Positions 1-8,129 of a DNA stretch of 64,000 bases are shown here, one piece after another. Position numbers and translations under genes: made by a program. The notes under the pieces are model-generated. The model was not told the DNA's origin and ran no database searches. It saw only the letters and a list, made by a program, of their open reading frames with translations. Location: assembly GCA_037200445.1 (NCBI GenBank), contig JBBCGH010000001.1, positions 3,658,001 to 3,722,000 on the forward strand, written 5' to 3'. The stretch comes from Alphaproteobacteria bacterium. Lineage in GTDB: Bacteria; Pseudomonadota; Alphaproteobacteria; Rhizobiales; Xanthobacteraceae. Every line of letters starts with the position of its first letter. The stretch's first letter is position 1.

Positions 1-83
1 AGCACGGCCTGGGCGTGCACCCCCGCGACCGCCACCCCGGCCAGCAGGGTCCCAATAACAACGATCCGCCCGAACCCGGACAC
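1..83 (-). CDS. Exported protein, 5' fragment only
   Basis: Only the first 27 codons are in the window; the gene continues past the left edge. It reads leftward from a GTG at 83, six bases after a strong Shine-Dalgarno (GGAGG). The peptide looks like a Sec signal: one Arg near the N-terminus, a hydrophobic core (VVIGTLLAGVAVAG) and a cleavage-type end (VHAQA) around residues 22-26. Nothing of the mature protein is visible, so its function cannot be inferred. It is divergent from the cfa-like gene that starts about 240 bases to the right; the spacer between them shows no further gene. Confidence 0.6.
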   Translation of the reverse strand, partial: MSGFGRIVVIGTLLAGVAVAGVHAQAV

Positions 84-325
84 CAATCACCTCCCCAAAG
101 ATACCCGCCGCCCACCAATCCTAGCGGATTCCCGGTCCCTTGGGACAAAATTGCGGCGTTTCAGGGATAGCGGTCCCCAATTGCCGTCCCCAGGTAAGTT
201 TGGTCTAATTGTTATGTTTCTGGCGTGTTGCCCTGCCAGACGGCAGGTTTTGCGTTCGATCCCTGCTTCGCGTCCGCACCTCCCAAGCGTGACCGCCGCG
301 TCGCAAGGGCGGACGGAGTCGCGGT

Positions 326-1594
326 GTGAGGCGGTCGATGGATCGCGTGCTCGAAGTTGTGCTGAGGTCGTTCTTCCGCCATGGGACGCTGCGGCTGACC
401 ACGGCGAACGGTACTGTTTTGCACTTCGGCGACGGTACCGGCGAACCAGTCGCGGTTCGCTTCATGACGCGCGCCGCGCAATGGGCGATCCTGCTCGATC
501 CTGAGCTGAAGGTTGGCGAGACCTACATGGACGGCACGCTCCTGATGGAGCGTGGATCGATCGCGGACTTCCTCCACCTCGCCTTGTCGCAGGACAAATC
601 GGGCAAGTCGCCGCACTGGGCACGCACGCAGTGGCTTGCGCGATACGTCTGGCGCCGGCTCGCACAGTTCAACCCGCGTTTTCGCTCGCGCAAGAACGTC
701 GCGCAGCACTACGATCTCGACAAGCAGCTCTACGCGCTCTTCCTCGATGCCGACCGGCAATACAGCTGCGCCTACTTCGAGCATCCCGAACAATCGCTCG
801 ACGATGCGCAACTCGCCAAGAAGCGGCACATCGCGGCGAAGCTCCGCGTCGGCGGCGACGCGCGCGTGCTCGACATCGGCTCAGGCTGGGGCGGCATGGG
901 ACTCTATCTTGCCGAAATCGCGGGTGCGCGCGTCACCGGGGTCACGCTCAGCCAGGAACAATTCGCCCTGTCCCGCGAGCGCGCCGACGAAAAGGGGCTT
1001 TCCAGCCGGGTCGAGTTCCGCCTGCAGGACTATCGCGACATTGCGGAGCGTTTCGACCGCATCGTGTCGGTCGGAATGTTCGAGCACGTGGGTGTCGGAT
1101 TCTACGATGTCTTCTTCCGCAAGTGCGCCGAAGTCCTCGCCGACGACGGCGTGATGCTGCTCCATTCGATCGGCCGTTCGGAAGGCCCCGGGGTCACCAA
1201 TCCGTGGATCAACAAATACATCTTCCGCGGCGGGTACATCCCTGCCCTGTCTGAGGTTTTGCCTTCCGTCGAGCGTGCGGGATTTCTCGTGACCGACATC
1301 GAGATCTTGCGGCTGCACTACGCCGAGACACTGAAGCACTGGCGCGAGCGGTTCCTTGCTCATCGCGACGATCTGCCGAAGAGCTACGACGAGCGCTTCG
1401 CGCGGATGTGGGAGTTCTATCTCGCGGCATCCGAGATGACTTTCCGTGAGCAGAACATGATGGTCATGCAGTTGCAGTTGACGAAACGGCAAGGTGTGGT
1501 TCCCACCACCCGCGACTACATCGGGCGCGAGGAAGCGCGCTTGCGCGGGCTGGAAAGCGGCAGCCGTCCGCCGTTGCGGCTGGCAGGCGAGTAG
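326..1594 (+). CDS. cfa: Cyclopropane-fatty-acyl-phospholipid synthase
   Basis: SAM-dependent enzyme that adds a methylene bridge to cis double bonds of membrane phospholipid acyl chains; cytoplasmic, acting at the membrane face. The 422 residues match the usual family length. Visible signs are an N-terminal non-catalytic domain, the conserved YSCAYF stretch near residues 146-151, and the SAM-binding motif I VLDIGSGWGGMG at about 181-192. The C-terminus carries the family helical region (HWRERF, YLAASE). The GTG at 326 has GGAG 5 bases upstream. An ATG at 338, behind GAGG, is an equally good start and would give 418 residues. It lies upstream of dnaB on the same strand with about 175 bases between, so shared transcription is possible but not shown. 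Family assignment is firm. Confidence 0.93.
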   Translation: MRRSMDRVLEVVLRSFFRHGTLRLTTANGTVLHFGDGTGEPVAVRFMTRAAQWAILLDPELKVGETYMDGTLLMERGSIADFLHLALSQDKSGKSPHWARTQWLARYVWRRLAQFNPRFRSRKNVAQHYDLDKQLYALFLDADRQYSCAYFEHPEQSLDDAQLAKKRHIAAKLRVGGDARVLDIGSGWGGMGLYLAEIAGARVTGVTLSQEQFALSRERADEKGLSSRVEFRLQDYRDIAERFDRIVSVGMFEHVGVGFYDVFFRKCAEVLADDGVMLLHSIGRSEGPGVTNPWINKYIFRGGYIPALSEVLPSVERAGFLVTDIEILRLHYAETLKHWRERFLAHRDDLPKSYDERFARMWEFYLAASEMTFREQNMMVMQLQLTKRQGVVPTTRDYIGREEARLRGLESGSRPPLRLAGE

Positions 1595-1768
1595 AATTTT
1601 CCGGCGCGCCGGACACACGTCCGTCAAGCGCAAATGTGAGAATCAGATTGCAAAAGCAAGCCCCGGTGAGAATCGGGGACAGCGGTTACGAGGTAAATCT
1701 TTTTTCACCTCCGCTGCGGGGCGGTGGTAAGACGCAAATCCGGTTGGCACACGAGTGCGTTCATCAAC

Positions 1769-3259
1769 ATGGCTGGCGAGCAAACCGCGCGTAAGGCCGC
1801 GCACGATACACCTGTCTTCCGCGCTGCTCCGCACAACATCGAGGCGGAACAGGCGCTGCTGGGCGCGATTCTCGTCAACAACGAGGCGTTCTATCGGGTC
1901 TCGGATTTTCTGGAGCCGGTGCATTTCTTCGAGCCGATCCATCAGAAGATCTACGAGCTTGCCGCAAGCCTGATCCGCGCCGGCAAGGTCGCGAGCCCGA
2001 TCACACTCAAGACCTTCCTGCCGCCCGATCTCGACATTGCGGGGCTCAACGCCAGCCAATATCTGGCGCGCCTCGCCGCCGAGGCAACGACCGTCATCAA
2101 CGCGGAGGACTACGGCCGCACGATCTTCGATCTCGCGACGCGGCGTTCGCTGATCATCATCGGCGAGGACATGGTCAATGTCGCCTACGATGCGCCGGTC
2201 GATCTCGCACCGAGCGCGCAGATCGAGGACGCCGAACGGCGGCTCTATGAAATCGCCGAGACCGGCCGCTACGACGGCGGCTTCCGGGCATTTGCCACGG
2301 CCTTGACCACCGCCGTCGACATGGCGGCCCGCGCCTATCAGCGCGACGGCAAGCTGTCGGGCCTTGCTACCGGGCTTGTCGATGTCGACCGCATGATGGG
2401 CGGCCTGCAGCATTCGGACCTCGTGATCCTCGCGGGCCGCCCCGGCATGGGCAAGAGCGCACTCGCGACCAACATTGCCTACAACATTGCCAAGGCGTGG
2501 CGTGGCGAAGTGCGACCCGACGGGCGCACCGAAAGCGTGAATGGCGGTATCGTCGGGTTGTTCTCGCTCGAAATGTCGGCCGAGCAGCTCGCCACCCGCA
2601 TCATCGCGGAACAGACCGAAATCCCGTCCTACCGCATCCGGCGCGGTGAGATCGACCCTACGGACTTCGACCGCATCGCGCAGATGGCTCGCGAGATGGA
2701 GACGATCCCGCTCTATATCGACGAGACGGGCGGCATCTCGATCGCGCAACTGACAGCACGGGCGCGGCGGCTGAAGCGCCAGCGCGGGCTCGATCTGATG
2801 GTGATCGACTACATCCAGCTTCTCACCGGATCGAGCCGCCGCGCGCAGGAAGGCCGCGTGCAGGAGGTGACCGAGATCACCACCGGGCTCAAGGCCTTGG
2901 CGAAGGAGCTTAACGTTCCGATTTTGGCGCTCTCTCAGCTCTCGCGTCAGGTCGAGAGCCGCGACGACAAGCGCCCGCAGCTCTCCGATCTGCGCGAGTC
3001 CGGATCGATCGAGCAGGACGCCGACGTCGTGCTGTTCATCTTCCGCGAGGAATACTACCTGAAGAACAAGGAGCCGCGGCAGGGCTCGGAGGAACACTTC
3101 AAGTGGATGGCCGAGATGGAGCAGGTGCACGGCAAGGCCGAGCTCATCATCGGCAAGCAGCGTCACGGACCAACCGGCACGATCCAGCTGCACTTCGAGG
3201 CGAACGTGACGCGCTTCTCGGATTTGGCCGACGCCGGACGGCTTCCCGAGCGGCATTGA
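1769..3259 (+). CDS. dnaB: Replicative DNA helicase DnaB
   Basis: Hexameric 5'-3' helicase that unwinds DNA at the replication fork. The N-terminal DnaB domain (AAPHNIEAEQALLGAILVNN, residues 19-38) is followed by the RecA-like C-terminal domain, with Walker A GRPGMGKS at about 223-230, FSLEMS, and the Walker B-like VIDYIQLL. The end carries the conserved QLSRQVESR, DLRESGSIEQDAD and KQRHGPTG segments. I chose the ATG at 1769 (496 residues); an in-frame extension to 1724 adds 15 residues without homology character. In many relatives dnaB follows rplI; here it follows cfa and precedes alr. No intein or insertion is seen. Confidence 0.97.
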   Translation: MAGEQTARKAAHDTPVFRAAPHNIEAEQALLGAILVNNEAFYRVSDFLEPVHFFEPIHQKIYELAASLIRAGKVASPITLKTFLPPDLDIAGLNASQYLARLAAEATTVINAEDYGRTIFDLATRRSLIIIGEDMVNVAYDAPVDLAPSAQIEDAERRLYEIAETGRYDGGFRAFATALTTAVDMAARAYQRDGKLSGLATGLVDVDRMMGGLQHSDLVILAGRPGMGKSALATNIAYNIAKAWRGEVRPDGRTESVNGGIVGLFSLEMSAEQLATRIIAEQTEIPSYRIRRGEIDPTDFDRIAQMAREMETIPLYIDETGGISIAQLTARARRLKRQRGLDLMVIDYIQLLTGSSRRAQEGRVQEVTEITTGLKALAKELNVPILALSQLSRQVESRDDKRPQLSDLRESGSIEQDADVVLFIFREEYYLKNKEPRQGSEEHFKWMAEMEQVHGKAELIIGKQRHGPTGTIQLHFEANVTRFSDLADAGRLPERH

Positions 3260-3290
3260 TCGCGGCGCGCGCGCCGCCGATGATGCGCGG

Positions 3291-4406
3291 ATGAGCGACG
3301 CAATGGGCCCGGCTGAAGCGGAAGCCGGCGGAATTCTGACCATCGACCTTGCGGCGATCGCGGCGAACTGGCGCGTGCTGCGGGCGCGCGCGACGCCCGC
3401 GCAGTGCGCGGCGGTGATCAAGGCGGACGGCTATGGCTGCGGCATTGGCGAGGTCGCAGCCGCGCTTGTGAACGCGGGCTGCGAGACGTTTTTCGTCGCC
3501 AACCTCGCCGAAGCGCGGCGCGCGCGCGCGGCAGCATCCGGCGCGACGATCTATGTTCTGAACGGGCTGCTGCCCGGCACGGCATCGGCCTATGCGGAAG
3601 CAAATCTTCGGCCCGTGCTCGGCAGCATCGTGGAGCTGGAGGAGTGGAACGCGTTTCGCGCGGCGTCGGGATGGCATGGCGAGGCCGCGCTGCACTTCGA
3701 CACCGGCATGAACCGGCTCGGCTTTCCGCACGAAGAAGCCGCGCAGATCGCAGGAGGGCTCGGCCGCGATCATGGCATCGCGCTGGTGATGAGCCATTTC
3801 GCGTGCTCCGAGGAAGAGCATCCGCTCAACGCGCTCCAGATGGAGCGCTTTCGCGCCGTGCGCGCGCAGTTTTCCGGCATCGCGGGGTCGCTGGCGAATT
3901 CTTCCGGGATTTTTCTTCCGCGCGAAGCACACCACGATCTCGTGCGTCCCGGCGTTGCGCTCTATGGCGCCAATCCCACGCCGGGCAGGCCGAACCCGAT
4001 GCAGGCCGTCGTCACGCTGCAGGGCCGGATCGTGCAGCTGCGCGAGGTCGATGAAGGCGCGACCGTCGGTTACAGCGCAACCTGGACCGCCAAACGGCCG
4101 ACGCGGCTTGCGGTCGTTTCGGTCGGCTACGCGGATGGATTTCTCCGCGCCGCGAGCGCGAGCGACAGGAGGCCTGGTGCCGAGGCGATCGTGGCCGGGC
4201 AGCGCTGCCCGATTGCGGGGCGCGTCTCGATGGACCTGATCGCGATCGACGTGACCGATGTGCCGGCCCCACCCGGGCGCGGCGAGTCGGTGACCCTGCT
4301 CGGCGAAGGCATCACCGTGGACGACCTCGCGGACCGCGCCGGCACCATCGGCTACGAGGTGCTGACCAGCCTGGGACGGCGCTACCGGCGGATTTACCGG
4401 TCCTGA
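3291..4406 (+). CDS. alr: Alanine racemase
   Basis: PLP enzyme interconverting L- and D-alanine for peptidoglycan. The PLP lysine is K44 within AAVIKADGYGCG, the family signature. The second-half catalytic tyrosine is expected in GATVGYSATW (about residue 255), and the C-terminal beta domain carries VSVGYADGF and GRVSMDLIAIDVT. Length is 371, normal for the family. Only 31 bases separate it from dnaB, suggesting co-transcription. Its TGA is followed immediately by a perfect palindrome and then by an SOS-like box that belongs to radA. No anomalies. Confidence 0.96.
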   Translation: MSDAMGPAEAEAGGILTIDLAAIAANWRVLRARATPAQCAAVIKADGYGCGIGEVAAALVNAGCETFFVANLAEARRARAAASGATIYVLNGLLPGTASAYAEANLRPVLGSIVELEEWNAFRAASGWHGEAALHFDTGMNRLGFPHEEAAQIAGGLGRDHGIALVMSHFACSEEEHPLNALQMERFRAVRAQFSGIAGSLANSSGIFLPREAHHDLVRPGVALYGANPTPGRPNPMQAVVTLQGRIVQLREVDEGATVGYSATWTAKRPTRLAVVSVGYADGFLRAASASDRRPGAEAIVAGQRCPIAGRVSMDLIAIDVTDVPAPPGRGESVTLLGEGITVDDLADRAGTIGYEVLTSLGRRYRRIYRS

Positions 4407-4420
4407 TCAAACTGTTTGAT
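4406..4420. promoter_or_regulatory. Perfect 7+1+7 palindrome after alr
   Basis: ATCAAAC-T-GTTTGAT starts on the last base of the alr stop codon. It is a perfect inverted repeat with a one-base centre. It could be an operator for a dimeric regulator of radA or part of a weak terminator; no T-run follows, so an operator seems likelier. It lies 5 bases upstream of the GTTC-N7-GTTC box. Confidence 0.4.
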
Positions 4421-4424
4421 GGAT

Positions 4425-4439
4425 GTTCTTGATTTGTTC
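4425..4439 (+). promoter_or_regulatory. Putative LexA (SOS) box of radA
   Basis: The sequence GTTCTTGATTTGTTC is an exact GTTC-N7-GTTC direct repeat, the published alphaproteobacterial LexA motif (for example in Rhodobacter). It ends 46 bases before the radA ATG, in the only intergenic gap of this block. The match and its position are seen in the sequence; LexA binding is inferred. RadA is a recombination protein, which makes SOS control plausible. Confidence 0.6.
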
Positions 4440-4485
4440 ATAGGTGATCGCTAGGCTTTGAACGAATCCGAAGCCGTAGTCAGCC

Positions 4486-5898
4486 ATGGCCAAGCACGCC
4501 CCCTCCTTCATCTGCCAGAACTGCGGTGCCACGTACGGCCGCTGGTCCGGCAAGTGCGAGGCCTGCGGCGAGTGGAACACGATCGCGGATGAGGGCGCGC
4601 CCGATCGCGCGGGCCCGGGCAAGCCCGCGCGCAAGGGGCGCGTGTTCGCGCTCCACCCGCTTGCGGGCGAAGCACACGACGCTCCGCGCCTCCCCTCCGG
4701 CGTGCCCGAGCTCGACCGCGTGACCGGCGGCGGCTTCGTGCGCGGCTCGGTGCTGCTGATGGCGGGCGATCCCGGCATCGGAAAATCGACGCTGCTGATC
4801 CAGGCCGCCGCCGCGCTCGCCAAGACCGGCCACCGCGCGGTCTACATTTCGGGCGAGGAAGCGGTCGCGCAGGTGCGGCTGCGCGCCGAGCGGCTCGGGC
4901 TCGCCAAGGCGCCGGTCGAGCTCGCCGCCGAAACCTCGGTCGAGGACATCATCGCGACGATGAGCGAGGGCAAGCCGCCGCGCCTCATCGTCATCGACTC
5001 GATCCAGACCATGTGGACCGATGTCGTCGAGTCCGCGCCCGGCACGGTCACGCAGGTGCGCGGCGCCGCGCAGGCGCTGATCCGCTTCGCCAAGCGCTCC
5101 GGCGCCGCGATCATCCTGGTCGGCCATGTCACCAAGGACGGCCAGATCGCAGGACCCCGCGTGGTCGAGCACATGGTCGACGCGGTGCTGTCGTTCGAAG
5201 GCGACGGCGCGCATCGATTTCGCATCCTGCGCGCGGTGAAGAACCGCTTCGGCCCAACCGACGAGATCGGCGTGTTCGAGATGACCGGCGCAGGCCTGCG
5301 CGAGGTGCCGAATCCGTCCGAACTGTTCCTCTCCGAACGCGACCTCGGCAGTCCCGGCACGGTCGTGTTCGCCGGCATCGAGGGCACGCGGCCGCTGCTC
5401 GTCGAGATCCAGGCGCTGGTCGCGCCAACCTCGCTCGGCACACCGCGGCGTTCCGTCGTGGGCTGGGATTCAAGCCGGCTCTCGATGGTACTTGCCGTGC
5501 TCGAGGCGCATTGCGGCGTGAAGCTCGGCGGGTACGACGTCTATCTCAACGTCGCGGGCGGCCTGCGCATCAATGAGCCGGCCGCCGACCTTGCGGCTGC
5601 CGCTGCGCTGGTCTCCTCGCTCGCGGGCGCGTCGCTTCCCGCGGAAGCGGTCTACTTCGGCGAAGTCTCGCTCTCGGGCGCGGTGCGCCCGGTGGCGCAG
5701 GCCGCGGCGCGGGTCAAGGAGGCCGCCAAGCTCGGCTTCACCCGCGCCTTCGCGCCCGAAGCCGCGCGCGGCGAGAACGGCGGAGAGACCAGCCTCGCGC
5801 TCACCGCGATCGGCTCTCTCGCCGATCTCGTCGCCGACATCGCGGCGACCTCGAAGCGGACCAAATCGCCCGTGCGTATCGCCGGACAAGACGGGTGA
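4486..5898 (+). CDS. radA: DNA repair protein RadA (Sms)
   Basis: RecA-related ATPase that promotes branch migration and D-loop extension during recombinational repair. A four-Cys zinc finger (C10, C13, C24, C27: CQNCG and CEACG) is followed by Walker A GDPGIGKS at 94-101, the RadA-specific KNRFG at 252-256, and a C-terminal Lon-protease-like domain lacking an obvious protease active site, as usual for RadA. Length 470 is typical. The start ATG is preceded by an 80-base spacer with a palindrome and a GTTC-N7-GTTC box, suggesting separate, damage-inducible transcription from alr. cvpA follows 95 bases downstream. Confidence 0.96.
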   Translation: MAKHAPSFICQNCGATYGRWSGKCEACGEWNTIADEGAPDRAGPGKPARKGRVFALHPLAGEAHDAPRLPSGVPELDRVTGGGFVRGSVLLMAGDPGIGKSTLLIQAAAALAKTGHRAVYISGEEAVAQVRLRAERLGLAKAPVELAAETSVEDIIATMSEGKPPRLIVIDSIQTMWTDVVESAPGTVTQVRGAAQALIRFAKRSGAAIILVGHVTKDGQIAGPRVVEHMVDAVLSFEGDGAHRFRILRAVKNRFGPTDEIGVFEMTGAGLREVPNPSELFLSERDLGSPGTVVFAGIEGTRPLLVEIQALVAPTSLGTPRRSVVGWDSSRLSMVLAVLEAHCGVKLGGYDVYLNVAGGLRINEPAADLAAAAALVSSLAGASLPAEAVYFGEVSLSGAVRPVAQAAARVKEAAKLGFTRAFAPEAARGENGGETSLALTAIGSLADLVADIAATSKRTKSPVRIAGQDG

Positions 5899-5993
5899 CG
5901 CGGGCAACTCCGCCCGTTATACAGCCGCTGGGGCAGCCTCCGATTCCGCCGGAGTCGGGTCGAATAAGCCTTTGAGCGGGCGCAAAGCAGCCG

Positions 5994-6605
5994 ATGCCGA
6001 TCACGTTGCTCGATCTGATTCTGCTGGTGGTGATGTTGATCTCGGCGCTGCTCGCGATGGTCCGCGGGTTCATGCGCGAGGTGCTCTCGATCGCCTCCTG
6101 GGCGGCCGCCGCGGTGCTCACCCTTTACTCTTACCCAAAGCTCAAGCCCGTTGTTCTGCAATACTTTTCCAACGACATCGTGGCCTCGGCAATTTGCATC
6201 GGCGGCGTGTTCCTCGGAACCCTGCTGATCGTCTCGATCGTCACCATCAAGATCTCCGACACCATCCTTGACAGCCGGGTCGGTGCGCTCGACCGGACGC
6301 TCGGCTTCCTGTTCGGCCTGGCGCGGGGGCTGGTGATCGTCGTGGTCGCCTTCCTGTTCTTCGCCTGGCTGGTGCCGGACCGGAGCCAGCCCGAATGGGT
6401 GAAGAACGCGAAGTCCCGCGTGGTGCTGCAGGGAACCGGCCAATGGCTGATGTCGATGTTGCCGGAAGACCCCGAAAGCACCATTTTGAAGCGGTTGAAG
6501 CGCAACAAGCCTGAAGAGCAAGAGCAGCAGGACAGCCCGGCGGGCGGCCGTTCCAGCTTGGGACCGCCCCCCGGCCGCGTTGCCGCCGCCGAGCCGAAAC
6601 TCTAA
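5994..6605 (+). CDS. cvpA: CvpA family membrane protein
   Basis: 203-residue inner-membrane protein of the CvpA (colicin V production) family; its exact role is unsettled, with links to purine genes and envelope stress. Four hydrophobic segments are visible (about residues 4-27, 29-45, 62-85 and 97-122), followed by a polar, Gln- and Pro-rich cytoplasmic tail (EEQEQQD, PPPGR). The conserved opening LLDLILLVV and the R-G-F-x-R-E turn (VRGFMREVLS) are present. It sits 26 bases before purF, the classic cvpA-purF pairing, so the two are probably co-transcribed. Confidence 0.92.
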   Translation: MPITLLDLILLVVMLISALLAMVRGFMREVLSIASWAAAAVLTLYSYPKLKPVVLQYFSNDIVASAICIGGVFLGTLLIVSIVTIKISDTILDSRVGALDRTLGFLFGLARGLVIVVVAFLFFAWLVPDRSQPEWVKNAKSRVVLQGTGQWLMSMLPEDPESTILKRLKRNKPEEQEQQDSPAGGRSSLGPPPGRVAAAEPKL

Positions 6606-6631
6606 CCCCTGCCGGGGCCCGAAAGGCTGAG

Positions 6632-8119
6632 ATGATGGATCAACCCAGCGGCCTCCGGAACACTCCCCCGAGTGTCGATCTCGAAGAGGACCGCCTGCAC
6701 GAGGAGTGCGGCGTGTTCGGCATCTTCGGGCATCCGGATGCCGCCGCGATCACGGCGCTCGGCCTGCACGCGCTGCAGCATCGCGGACAGGAAGCCTGCG
6801 GCATCGTCTCGTTCGACGGCGGACGCTTCCACTCCGAGCGCCGCATGGGGCTGGTCGGCGATGCCTTCTCGCGCAAGGAAGTGATCGCCAAGCTGCCGGG
6901 CAACGCCGCGATCGGCCACAACCGCTATTCGACCACCGGCGAGACCATCCTGCGCAACGTTCAGCCGCTGTTCTGCGAGCTCGACGGCGGCGGGTTCGCC
7001 GCGGCACACAACGGCAATCTCACCAATGGCCTGACGCTGCGCCGGCAGCTGGTGCGCGATGGCGCGATCATGCAGTCGACCAGCGACTCGGAGGTGATCC
7101 TGCATCTGGTCGCGCGCTCGCAGCGCAACCGCTTCATCGACCGCTTCATCGACGGGCTGCGCCAGCTCGAGGGCGCGTACTCCTGGGTGGCGCTGACCAA
7201 CAAGAAGCTGATCGGCGCGCGCGACGCGCTCGGCATCCGCCCGCTGGTGATCGGCGACCTCGACGGCCACCCGATCCTCGCCTCGGAAACCTGCGCGCTC
7301 GACATCATCGGCGCGCGCTATGTGCGCGACGTCGAGAACGGCGAGGTCGTCGTGTTCGACGAAGCGGGCGTGCATTCGCACAAGCCGTTTCCGCCGGTCG
7401 CGCCACGCCCATGCATCTTCGAATACATCTACTTCTCGCGGCCGGATTCGATCATCGGCGGGCGTCCCGTCTACGACGTGCGCAAGACCATGGGTGCCGA
7501 ACTCGCGCGCGAGGCTCCTGTCGCAGCCGACGTGATCGTGCCCGTACCCGATTCCGGCGTGCCGGCCGCGCTCGGTTACGCGCAGGAATCCGGCATCCCC
7601 TATGAGCTCGGCATCATCCGCAACCACTACGTCGGCCGCACCTTCATCGAGCCGACCCAGCAGATCCGCCAGCTCGGCGTGCGGCTGAAGCATTCGGCGA
7701 ACCGCGCCGTGGTGAACGGCAAGCGTATTGTGCTGGTGGACGACTCGATCGTGCGCGGCACGACCTCGACCAAGATCGTGCAGATGATGCGCGATGCCGG
7801 CGCAACCGAAGTGCATTTCCGCATCGCCTCGCCGCCGATCACGCATCCGGACTTCTACGGCATCGATACGCCGGAGCAGGACAAGCTGCTCGCCGCGACC
7901 CATACGCTGGAAGAAATGCGCCGCGTCATCGGCGCGGATTCACTCGCGTTTCTGTCGGTGAACGGCATCTATCGCGCGATGGGCCACGAGCGGCGCGATC
8001 CGGACCGTCCGCAGTTCACCGACCATTGCTTTACCGGCGACTATCCGACCCCGCTCACCGACCAGAGCAGGCTCGAACACGCGCCCCGGCAACTGTCGCT
8101 GCTCGCCGAGGCGAGCTGA
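6632..8119 (+). CDS. purF: Amidophosphoribosyltransferase
   Basis: First committed step of purine synthesis: PRPP plus glutamine gives phosphoribosylamine. The class II glutaminase nucleophile is C26 in EECGVFGIFGH, implying removal of a 25-residue propeptide as in many PurF enzymes. The PRPP-binding loop IVLVDDSIVRGTTS lies near 366-379. Other landmarks are ALQHRGQEACGI, GHNRYSTTG and SDSEVILHL in the glutaminase half. Two adjacent ATGs (6632, 6635) are possible starts. Length 495 is normal. With guaA and guaB further right, the window holds three purine enzymes. No purine riboswitch-like structure is evident upstream. Confidence 0.97.
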   Translation: MMDQPSGLRNTPPSVDLEEDRLHEECGVFGIFGHPDAAAITALGLHALQHRGQEACGIVSFDGGRFHSERRMGLVGDAFSRKEVIAKLPGNAAIGHNRYSTTGETILRNVQPLFCELDGGGFAAAHNGNLTNGLTLRRQLVRDGAIMQSTSDSEVILHLVARSQRNRFIDRFIDGLRQLEGAYSWVALTNKKLIGARDALGIRPLVIGDLDGHPILASETCALDIIGARYVRDVENGEVVVFDEAGVHSHKPFPPVAPRPCIFEYIYFSRPDSIIGGRPVYDVRKTMGAELAREAPVAADVIVPVPDSGVPAALGYAQESGIPYELGIIRNHYVGRTFIEPTQQIRQLGVRLKHSANRAVVNGKRIVLVDDSIVRGTTSTKIVQMMRDAGATEVHFRIASPPITHPDFYGIDTPEQDKLLAATHTLEEMRRVIGADSLAFLSVNGIYRAMGHERRDPDRPQFTDHCFTGDYPTPLTDQSRLEHAPRQLSLLAEAS

Positions 8120-8129
8120 TAACGCACCG

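Noticed and set aside
215-275. A tRNA-like stretch with GTTCGATCC near the left edge
   Set aside because: The presumed T stem does not pair (TTGCG against CCTGC) and no anticodon arm or acceptor stem can be formed.
1655-1676. CCCCG-N8-CGGGG hairpin after cfa as a terminator
   Set aside because: The stem is only five pairs and the T-rich run starts more than 20 bases later, so it is not a convincing intrinsic terminator.
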